Assembly: GCA_964350435.1 (NCBI GenBank)
Contig: CAYGJS010000022.1
Coordinates: 1 to 32,741 of the forward strand
Length of the DNA: 32,741 nucleotides
Source of the DNA: TMED27 sp964350435
GTDB taxonomy: Bacteria; Pseudomonadota; Alphaproteobacteria; Micavibrionales; Micavibrionaceae
Reading direction: 5' to 3'
Below are positions 7,750 to 14,027 of this stretch, in pieces. The translations under genes were made by a program, and so were the position numbers. A model generated the notes under the pieces. The model did no database searches. It saw nothing but the letters and a program-made list of their open reading frames with translations, and had not been told where the DNA came from. Position 1 is the first letter of the stretch. Every line of letters starts with the position of its first letter.

Positions 7750-8547
7750 TTATTGTTTTTTCAGGATTTGCTCCAGCGTCGCCGACATTTTCGGCATGCT
7801 TTTGGCGATATCATGCGGGGGGTTGAGGAGAATCAGGCCGCTTTTGGTCATGCCTTTGGGGGGCGGGGTTTTGAAGGGGGCGTTCATAACAGCATGAGCG
7901 GCAGTATCGAGCGCGTTTCCCAATCCCTTTATCAGGGTTTCACAATGATTGGCGGTCGCAAGAACCGGATACCAGATGAGGATTTTAGCTTTGGGCGCGC
8001 GCTTCAGGATAGCCAGCGCAGTGCCGACGGTTTGTTCATATTCCGCCTTGATTTCGTAGCTGGGGTCGATCAGCAACAGCGTGTCCTCCCCTGCCCCCGC
8101 TGGAAGGTTTTTAAGCACGGCTTCGTGGCCTGATTTTTTGATAATTTTGACGTTGCCCTCTGAGCCAAGGTGTTTTTGCAGATGGGTGATTTCTTGAGGG
8201 TGAAGTTCGCATAGATGCATGTGGTCATTTTTGCGCTTAAGACTCGCGATGCAGCCCGGCGAGCCGGGATAAAGCGGCGCGGCGGCAATGAGAGCCTTGG
8301 CGTAAGCCTTAAAAGCTTTGGGCATGCGGGCGGGGTCAAGGCGGGAGAACCCTGTCTGGAACTCCCCGACTTTCATGGCTTCAGGGGCGGTGAGGTCATA
8401 AAAGCCTCGCCCTGCGTGGGTGTCTATATAGGTGAGCGGTCGCGCTGGGGAGGCCGCCATCATATGCGTCCACAGCGCGCAGAGAGCCGCATGTTTCTGG
8501 ATATCGGCCCAGCCGCCCGCGTGATAGATATGTTGGTAAGAGAGCAT
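7750..8547 (-). CDS. rlmJ: 23S rRNA adenine-N6 methyltransferase RlmJ
   Basis: Methylates A2030 (E. coli numbering) of 23S rRNA using SAM. 265 residues. The family start MLSYQHIYHAGGWADIQKHA, the SAM-binding YIDTHAGRGFYDL near residue 41, YPGSP at 93 and CELHPQE at 113 match RlmJ. The catalytic motif IV reads DPSY (residues 161-164) instead of the usual DPPY; the codons GAC CCC AGC TAC are unambiguous. The C-terminal WYP and LILLNPP segments are also typical. The start lies 10 bp from the gyrA stop on the same strand, so it is probably transcribed with gyrA. Confidence 0.93.
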   Translation of the reverse strand: MLSYQHIYHAGGWADIQKHAALCALWTHMMAASPARPLTYIDTHAGRGFYDLTAPEAMKVGEFQTGFSRLDPARMPKAFKAYAKALIAAAPLYPGSPGCIASLKRKNDHMHLCELHPQEITHLQKHLGSEGNVKIIKKSGHEAVLKNLPAGAGEDTLLLIDPSYEIKAEYEQTVGTALAILKRAPKAKILIWYPVLATANHCETLIKGLGNALDTAAHAVMNAPFKTPPPKGMTKSGLILLNPPHDIAKSMPKMSATLEQILKKQ

Positions 8548-8557
8548 TTGCGCTCTT

Positions 8558-11344
8558 TTACTCCTCTGATTCCGTATCTTCAGAAGGTTCGTCAGAAGCA
8601 GTTTCTTCTTCTGGTGATGGGGCGGCAGAGGCTTCTGTCACTTCGGGTAAATCATCGCCTTCAGCAGGCGCTTCGTCCTCTTCTTCCTGAATGAGCCAAG
8701 CGACGGAGACCACGTTTTCGTCAGGGTCGACTTTGAAGACGGTTACGCCCTGAGCGCTGCGCCCTGTGGTGCGGATGTTTTCGACCGGTGTGCGGATCAA
8801 TTTGCCTTTATCCGTGACCAGCATGATCTGGTGGCTGTCGGTGACGGGGAAGGTGGAGACAACTTCGCCGCCATTTTTTGCCGTCAGGGCCATATTGGTG
8901 ACGCCCATGCCGCCGCGGCCAGAGGTGCGGTATTCATAGGCGGAGGTGCGCTTGCCGAACCCTTTGTTGGAAATTGTTAGAACCATTTGCTCCCTGGCCA
9001 AGAGCTCGCGGAAGCGTTCTTCGGATAGCTCCAACGAGGTTTCTTCGTATTCGAAGCCTTCATCATCGCTACCGATGATCTGGCTGGCGGCTTTCAGGTA
9101 GGCGTTGCGCTCATCGGGGGTGACGTCGACGTGTTTGAGGATGGACATGGAGATCACTTCATCGCCCTTCTTCGCAAGTTTCACGCCGCGCACGCCGGTG
9201 GAATTGCGCCCAGCGAAGACGCGGATATCAGTGACGGGGAAGCGGATGGCTTTGCCCATTTTCGTGGCCAGCATGACGTCTTCGTCTTCACTACAGATTT
9301 TGACGGAGACCAGCTCTTCGCCCTCGCCGAGTTTCATGGCGATCAGACCGTTGGAGCGGATATTGGCGAAATCGGTGAGTTTGTTACGGCGCACGGAGCC
9401 ATGCGAAGTCGCGAACATGATATCGAGCCGCTCTATCACATCGGGGTTTTCGGGCATGCGCATATAGACGCTGACTTTTTCGTCTTTTTCGATCGGCAGA
9501 AGGTTGATGATCGCCTTGCCTTTGGATTGGGGCGTGCCGAGCGGTAGCTGGAAGACCTTCATGCGGTGAACGATACCGCGCGAGGTGAAGAACAGGATCG
9601 GCGTATGGGTGGAGGCGACGAATAGATCGGATACGAAATCCTCGTCTTTGGTTTGCATGCCGCTACGCCCTTTGCCGCCTCTGCGCTGGGCGCGGTAGGT
9701 GTCGAGCGGCACGCGCTTGACGTAGCCGTCATGGGTGATGGTGATGACCATGTCTTCACGCTGGATGAGGTCTTCCATATCCATTTCAAATTCGGCGTCA
9801 CACAACACGGTGCGGCGCGGCGTATTGAATTTGTCTTTGACCTCCTGAAGCTCCTGCACGAGGACTTCGAGCAAACGCGCCCGATCGGCGAGAATGGCGA
9901 GGTATTCAGCGATTTTATCGGTGATTTCTCGAAGTTCGTCGCCGATTTTGTCGCGCTCCAGACCTGTCAGGCGGTGAAGGCGAAGCTCGAGAATAGCGCG
10001 GGCCTGCGCTTCGGACATTTGATAATTGCCATCTTCGACGACGTGTTCGGGGTCGTCGATCAGTTCGATCAGCGGGGCGATATCTTTTGCGGGCCAAGGT
10101 TTGGCCATCAAGCCTTCGCGGGCTTCGGCGGGGTCTTTGGCTGCGCGAATGAGGGCGATGATTTCGTCGATATTGGCCACAGCCACGGCAAGACCGGCCA
10201 AAATATGGGCGCGGTCGCGGGCTTTGCCGAGTTCGTAGATTGTGCGGCGGGTGATGACTTCTTCGCGGAATTTCACGAAGGCTTTGATCATATCCCTGAC
10301 CAGCATCGTCTGCGGCTTACCGTTATGCAGAGCCACCATGTTACAGGCGAAGTTTGACTGCAGGGCGGTGTGTTTGAAGAGCTGGTTCAGCACGACATCG
10401 GCGATGGCCGCGTTTTTGAGTTCGATCACAATGCGGACGCCTTCGCGGTCGGATTCATCGCGAATTTCGTGGATGTTTTCAACGATCTTGTCGCGGCCAA
10501 CCTCGCCGAGGCGTTCCAGCAATTTGCCTTTATTCACCTGATACGGGATTTCATGGACGATGATGGCTTCGCGCTTGCCGATTTCCTCTATCGAGGTTTT
10601 GGCGCGCATAACGATAGAGCCGTTGCCGGTGTGGTACGCCTTATAAATGCCGTTTTTGCCCATGATATTCGCGCCGGTCGGGAAATCGGGACCGGGGATG
10701 ATTTCGTTGATTTCCTCAACGCTCAGCTTGGGGTTGGCAACCATCGCGATACAGGCATCTATGACCTCGCCCAGATTGTGCGGCGGGATATTGGTCGCCA
10801 TACCGACGGCGATGCCCCCTGCTCCGTTGACCAGCAGGTTCGGGATACGGGAGGGCAGAACCACGGGTTCGACCATGCTTTCGTCATAGTTGGGCCTAAA
10901 ATCGACGGTTTCTTTGTCGATATCCTGAAGGATGGTTTCGGCGGATTTATCAAGGCGGGCTTCGGTGTAACGCATCGCAGCGGGGCTGTCGCCATCCATC
11001 GAGCCAAAGTTTCCTTGCCCGTCAATCAGCGGCAGCCGAAGCGACCACGGCTGCGCCATACGGACCATAGAATCGTATATCGCCTGATCGCCATGCGGGT
11101 GATATTTACCCATGACGTCCCCGACGACGCGGGCGGATTTTTTGTAAGGTTTATCGGAAGTATATCCGCCTTCGCGCATGGCAAAGAGAATACGGCGGTG
11201 AACGGGCTTCAGACCGTCGCGCACATCAGGAAGAGCGCGGGATACGATAACGCTCATGGCGTAGTCGAGATAGCTTTGCTTCATTTCCTCTTCAAGGGAA
11301 ATGGTGGGGAAAATTTCGTCTTCGGTTACGGAAGAATCGCTCAT
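8558..11344 (-). CDS. gyrA: DNA gyrase subunit A
   Basis: Breakage-reunion subunit of the type II topoisomerase that introduces negative supercoils. 928 residues, longer than the E. coli protein of 875, mainly because of a strongly acidic C-terminal tail (residues about 880-928). The catalytic tyrosine is in AAMRYTEARL (Y126). The quinolone-determining region reads HPHGDQAIYDSMVRMAQ, so Gln87 occupies the position of E. coli Ser83 while the Asp87 equivalent is kept. The GyrA box QRRGGKG near residue 553 shows this is gyrase rather than ParC, and six beta-pinwheel blades follow. The ATG at 11344 is followed at once by the usual acidic N-terminus. A likely promoter lies 40-68 bp upstream. Confidence 0.98.
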   Translation of the reverse strand: MSDSSVTEDEIFPTISLEEEMKQSYLDYAMSVIVSRALPDVRDGLKPVHRRILFAMREGGYTSDKPYKKSARVVGDVMGKYHPHGDQAIYDSMVRMAQPWSLRLPLIDGQGNFGSMDGDSPAAMRYTEARLDKSAETILQDIDKETVDFRPNYDESMVEPVVLPSRIPNLLVNGAGGIAVGMATNIPPHNLGEVIDACIAMVANPKLSVEEINEIIPGPDFPTGANIMGKNGIYKAYHTGNGSIVMRAKTSIEEIGKREAIIVHEIPYQVNKGKLLERLGEVGRDKIVENIHEIRDESDREGVRIVIELKNAAIADVVLNQLFKHTALQSNFACNMVALHNGKPQTMLVRDMIKAFVKFREEVITRRTIYELGKARDRAHILAGLAVAVANIDEIIALIRAAKDPAEAREGLMAKPWPAKDIAPLIELIDDPEHVVEDGNYQMSEAQARAILELRLHRLTGLERDKIGDELREITDKIAEYLAILADRARLLEVLVQELQEVKDKFNTPRRTVLCDAEFEMDMEDLIQREDMVITITHDGYVKRVPLDTYRAQRRGGKGRSGMQTKDEDFVSDLFVASTHTPILFFTSRGIVHRMKVFQLPLGTPQSKGKAIINLLPIEKDEKVSVYMRMPENPDVIERLDIMFATSHGSVRRNKLTDFANIRSNGLIAMKLGEGEELVSVKICSEDEDVMLATKMGKAIRFPVTDIRVFAGRNSTGVRGVKLAKKGDEVISMSILKHVDVTPDERNAYLKAASQIIGSDDEGFEYEETSLELSEERFRELLAREQMVLTISNKGFGKRTSAYEYRTSGRGGMGVTNMALTAKNGGEVVSTFPVTDSHQIMLVTDKGKLIRTPVENIRTTGRSAQGVTVFKVDPDENVVSVAWLIQEEEDEAPAEGDDLPEVTEASAAPSPEEETASDEPSEDTESEE

Positions 11345-11383
11345 AAAATCACGCTATCGTTTCTGTTTAAAATTTGATGATAT

Positions 11384-11412
11384 TTTGTAGCAATTTTATG
11401 GGCTTAACACAA
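11384..11412 (-). promoter_or_regulatory. Possible gyrA promoter
   Basis: On the minus strand TTGTGT (11412-11407) and TACAAA (11389-11384) are 17 bp apart, about 40 bp upstream of the gyrA ATG, in an AT-rich gap. Consensus-match inference only. Confidence 0.35.
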
Positions 11413-11484
11413 GGGAAAGCGCGATTTTTATACAGGGTTTAGGGGGTTGTAAAAACGGCGGTCAGCCTGGTTTTTTCCGGTTTA

Positions 11485-11976
11485 TTATTGCGGCTTTGGC
11501 TGGGCGCTGTTTTGCGCGGCGGTGCGTGCCTGAATTAAGGCTTGGTCCAGCATACGGATGATCTCAGGGGCGATGCGGGCATTGATCTGGTCTTGCTTGG
11601 CGGCGGCGGTTTTGGCTTCAGGTTTGGTGTAGTATTCCACCATCGCCTCCAGCTCGGCTTGCGAGTATACTTCGGCGTAGGTGTCGATGCTGATTTGCTG
11701 CAATGCCTTGACGTTGATGATTTGCATGAGCGCGGCGGCGGCTTTGCTGCGGTTTTCGGCGGAAGCATCTTTGAGTTTAAGCTGAACGTAGCGATCCACG
11801 GCTGATTTGATTTGCGACTGGACGGGGCGGATTTGCTCTAATTGCGTGGCCAAGGCCAGTTTTTCCGTTAGATCGATCTTCTCGCTTTGTGCGAGAGCGC
11901 TCCCTATCGTGATGGCGAGCGCAAGAGAAGCAATCGCGATAAAAACAGCTGACAGAAATAGATTGCTTCGTCGCAT
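11485..11976 (-). CDS. DUF2059 domain periplasmic protein
   Basis: Exported protein of unknown function, 163 residues. A signal peptide is clear: MRRSNLFLS, a hydrophobic core AVFIAIASLALAITIGS, then ALAQ with cleavage likely after it. The mature part matches DUF2059: alpha-helical, with the core YAEVYSQAELEAMVEYYTKP near residue 105 and a further helix IAPEIIRMLDQAL. The frame is open upstream to 12153 but that overlaps ssb in another frame; I take the ATG at 11976, preceded by GAGGAG at a 5-nt spacing. Both this ribosome site and the first codons (for RRSN) belong to a partial palindromic repeat. ssb lies just upstream on the same strand. Confidence 0.82.
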   Translation of the reverse strand: MRRSNLFLSAVFIAIASLALAITIGSALAQSEKIDLTEKLALATQLEQIRPVQSQIKSAVDRYVQLKLKDASAENRSKAAAALMQIINVKALQQISIDTYAEVYSQAELEAMVEYYTKPEAKTAAAKQDQINARIAPEIIRMLDQALIQARTAAQNSAQPKPQ

Positions 11977-11995
11977 CAACGCTCCTCGGAATGAC
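11961..11995. repeat. Half copy of the palindromic element, overlapping the DUF2059 gene start
   Basis: GATTGCTTCGTC (11961-11972) is identical to 3201-3212, and CTCCTCGGAATGACA (about 11982-11996) differs from the matching segment of the complete element by one base, with the bases between differing in sequence. The first half of the palindrome is missing. Confidence 0.7.
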
Positions 11996-12001
11996 AAAAG
12001 G

Positions 12002-12493
12002 TTAAAACGGGATTTCGTCTTCGAATTCTTCAGCAGGCGCGTTTGAGGATTGCGCAGGCGAACCTTGCGAATATCCGCCGCTCTGGCTGTCGCTGAAGGA
12101 TGAGCCGCCCTGGTCGTACCCGCCAGCGGACGCGCCGCCACCGCTGCGGCCATCGAGCATCACGAGCTTGGCGTCAAAGCCCTTGAGGACAATTTCGGTG
12201 GTGTATTTCTTTTGGCCGTCCTGTTCCCATGAACGGGTTTCAACCGCGCCTTCCAGATAGACTTTCGCGCCTTTTTTCAGGTAGTTCTTGCATACGGTGA
12301 CAAGTCCGGGAGCAAAGATCACCACGCGGTGCCATTCGGTTTTTTCACGTTTTTCGCCGGTGTTTTTGTCTTTCCAAGTATCGGAAGTCGCCACAGACAG
12401 ATTGCAGACCTCGCCGCCGTTTTGCATTGTGCGGACTTCGGGGTCATTGCCCAAATTTCCAACCAAAATCACTTTGTTTACCGAACCAGCCAC
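12002..12493 (-). CDS. ssb: Single-stranded DNA-binding protein
   Basis: Binds single-stranded DNA during replication, repair and recombination. 163 residues. An N-terminal OB-fold (AGSVNKVILVGNLGNDPEVR, then GEKREKTEWHRVV, then KGAKVYLEGAVETRSW) is followed by a Gly/Ser/Gln-rich linker and the acidic tip EDEIPF that docks partner proteins. The start is GTG at 12493, supported by AGGAG six bases upstream; no ATG is suitably placed. Its neighbours are DUF2059 downstream and a divergent small membrane-anchored protein upstream. ssb and uvrA lie close together on the chromosome in many proteobacteria, as here (1.5 kb apart). Confidence 0.97.
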   Translation of the reverse strand: MAGSVNKVILVGNLGNDPEVRTMQNGGEVCNLSVATSDTWKDKNTGEKREKTEWHRVVIFAPGLVTVCKNYLKKGAKVYLEGAVETRSWEQDGQKKYTTEIVLKGFDAKLVMLDGRSGGGASAGGYDQGGSSFSDSQSGGYSQGSPAQSSNAPAEEFEDEIPF

Positions 12494-12645
12494 GTTTTAC
12501 TCCTATATTTGAATGAGAATCCTACTATAGCGAGGCAAGTCCCCGCGCCAAAGCAAAAAATAGATACAATTTTATTTAAGTTTCATAAACGCTTTACCTG
12601 GGTTTGTTACTCTATCTTTTTAGGGTTTAAAAACGGGGGTTAAAA

Positions 12646-12939
12646 ATGTTTCCTATATTGAAGAAGAAAATCGAATTTGCGCTGGGTTTAACGTGCTTAT
12701 ATCTGGTGTGCGCGTTCGCGGTGCAGATATCCGTGCCCGCCGAAGCCGATAGCGCGCGCGAGCCAATTACAACGATTAACCTGACCGCACATATGGACGC
12801 TTATGATGTCGCAGATGGTACGTTTGATAAAGCGGCACTTGAATCTATCGCCAGCACAGAAGCGCATAAAATGATGAATAACGGCGATATCGACCAGTAT
12901 GAAGACCGCTTGCGCGAAAGCGGCATGCTGAGTTGGTAG
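12646..12939 (+). CDS. Small membrane-anchored or exported protein, unknown
   Basis: 97 residues, not recognised. A basic start MFPILKKK is followed by one hydrophobic stretch of about 20 residues (FALGLTCLYLVCAFAVQISV), then an acidic, helical, hydrophilic part rich in Asp, Glu and Met with the end RLRESGMLSW. This is the plan of a signal-anchor or exported protein. The ATG has a GGGGG ribosome site six bases upstream. It is divergent from ssb across 152 bp. No Cys lies in a lipobox position. The function is unknown. Confidence 0.65.
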   Translation: MFPILKKKIEFALGLTCLYLVCAFAVQISVPAEADSAREPITTINLTAHMDAYDVADGTFDKAALESIASTEAHKMMNNGDIDQYEDRLRESGMLSW

Positions 12940-12984
12940 CCACCCTGCCTTTATGAATATCTCTGAATTAAGACGCAGGAATCA

Positions 12985-13014
12985 TTGACTCCTTGATGAG
13001 CGAATCCATATCCT
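12985..13014 (+). promoter_or_regulatory. Likely sigma-70-type promoter for the microORF transcript
   Basis: TTGACT (12985-12990) and TATCCT (13009-13014) are separated by 18 bp and placed 36 bp upstream of the microORF start. With the terminator at 13178-13211 they would delimit a transcript of about 200 nt. Confidence 0.45.
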
Positions 13015-13049
13015 TATGTATCGTTAATCAATAGAAAGGAGGTGATCAA

Positions 13050-13115
13050 ATGAATGATCCAGAACACAGTTTGAAGGTCGGCATTTGTCACACCCGTAAG
13101 GGAATGAAGGCATAG
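13050..13115 (+). CDS. MicroORF of 21 residues with a near-complete Shine-Dalgarno
   Basis: The ORF MNDPEHSLKVGICHTRKGMKA is preceded by GAAAGGAGGTGATC (13034-13047), a 14-nt match to the complement of the 16S rRNA 3' end, with seven bases between GGAGG and the ATG. Downstream, GGTCGGC (about 13076-13082) pairs with GCCGACC (about 13137-13143), and ACCCG with CGGGT inside it, so much of the transcript can fold over the ORF. A strong terminator follows. Possible roles are a leader peptide, a small protein, or a structured small RNA with a translated segment. The peptide was not recognised. Confidence 0.5.
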   Translation: MNDPEHSLKVGICHTRKGMKA

Positions 13116-13177
13116 CCTGCATGACTTCGGGTCGCCGGCCGACCTGAAAATATGTATCAAAGATCACGTATCTACGG

Positions 13178-13220
13178 AAACCCCGCTCTCGCGTTAGCCA
13201 CAGCGGGGTTTCTTGTATTT
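13178..13220 (+). terminator. Rho-independent terminator after the microORF
   Basis: AAACCCCGCT (13178-13187) and AGCGGGGTTT (13202-13211) form a perfect 10-bp stem with a 14-nt loop, followed by CTTGTATTTT. It separates the microORF transcript from the gene that starts at 13302. Confidence 0.75.
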
Positions 13221-13301
13221 TGGATATGGGGGAATTTACGCGGCGAGGGCTTTGCAGGTTTTTTTTGTTGCTTTTTATATTCCATAACGCTAAAAAGTCT
13301 T

Positions 13302-13976
13302 ATGAGAAACGCCCATCCATTAGAAAGAACAGCGTTCACAGCCGATATTTATCGCGCTTTGAACGATTTTCAGCGCCGGCATCGCCTTTCATCCCCTGAA
13401 GGGTTTGGCGTTTCAGTCGTGCTGCGTGATGGTCATGCACCCGTTTTCAGAAATCATATGCCTGACGGAAGCCTTACTCAGGTTGAAAATTATGCGGTGT
13501 TTCCACGCAATGGGGAGAAGCGATTGAACGATCTCTTTGCATCTCCTGCTCAGGGTCAAACCTTTGAGCATGAGGATCGTTTGCAGCTTTTGGAATATAT
13601 ATTGCGCCAAAAAACTTATGACGCTTTAGAAATGGCCTTAAATTCTGAAGAGGCTCTTCCTATTAAACTTCTCTCTTATGAAGAGGGTCGATGCTTAATT
13701 ACGTTTCACGATCCCTTAGATGATGAAGATACAACGTCTTATGTCACGTTAGAAATCCTGCAAGATGATCTGGAGTTTTTTATTGAAGCTCTTGAAAGTG
13801 ATTATGAAGAGGATAAGCTTTTCGGCACGGTTTTAAAGAATTATGAAACGCTCTTAGATGCTCTTACCAAAGTTGATCCCTCTTATGATATCGATGTGCA
13901 GCATGCCGCAGATCAAGCGACGTCTGCCGGAGAAAATGACTTTGATGAAGGGCTTGACACTCCACGGGCAGCTTAA
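13302..13976 (+). CDS. Conserved-looking acidic cytoplasmic protein, unknown
   Basis: 224 residues, not recognised. The open frame extends upstream to 13152, but those codons would run through the terminator stem; the ATG at 13302 (MRNAHPLERTAF) begins the soluble part and is preferred, although its ribosome site is weak. The protein is acidic and mostly helical or mixed, with segments such as DIYRALNDFQRRHRL, YEEGRCLITFHDPLDDEDTTSYVTL and a C-terminus of repeated Asp/Glu. There is no signal peptide or membrane segment from this start. It ends 51 bp before uvrA and may be read into it. Confidence 0.65.
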   Translation: MRNAHPLERTAFTADIYRALNDFQRRHRLSSPEGFGVSVVLRDGHAPVFRNHMPDGSLTQVENYAVFPRNGEKRLNDLFASPAQGQTFEHEDRLQLLEYILRQKTYDALEMALNSEEALPIKLLSYEEGRCLITFHDPLDDEDTTSYVTLEILQDDLEFFIEALESDYEEDKLFGTVLKNYETLLDALTKVDPSYDIDVQHAADQATSAGENDFDEGLDTPRAA

Positions 13977-14027
13977 GAATCTCATTTTGCTGTTGTCATT
14001 TTCCGAGACAAAGCCATATAAAGTCTT

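Noticed and set aside
10370..11377. 335-residue open frame on the plus strand
   Set aside because: It lies entirely opposite gyrA, has the Val/Asp/Phe-rich composition of an antisense reading, and no recognisable domain.
11977..12153. N-terminal extension of the DUF2059 protein
   Set aside because: It overlaps ssb in another frame and would bury the signal peptide in the middle of the protein.
13152..13301. Upstream start for the 13302 gene giving a membrane segment
   Set aside because: It would be translated through the terminator stem at 13178-13211, and the hydrophobic stretch is probably coincidental.
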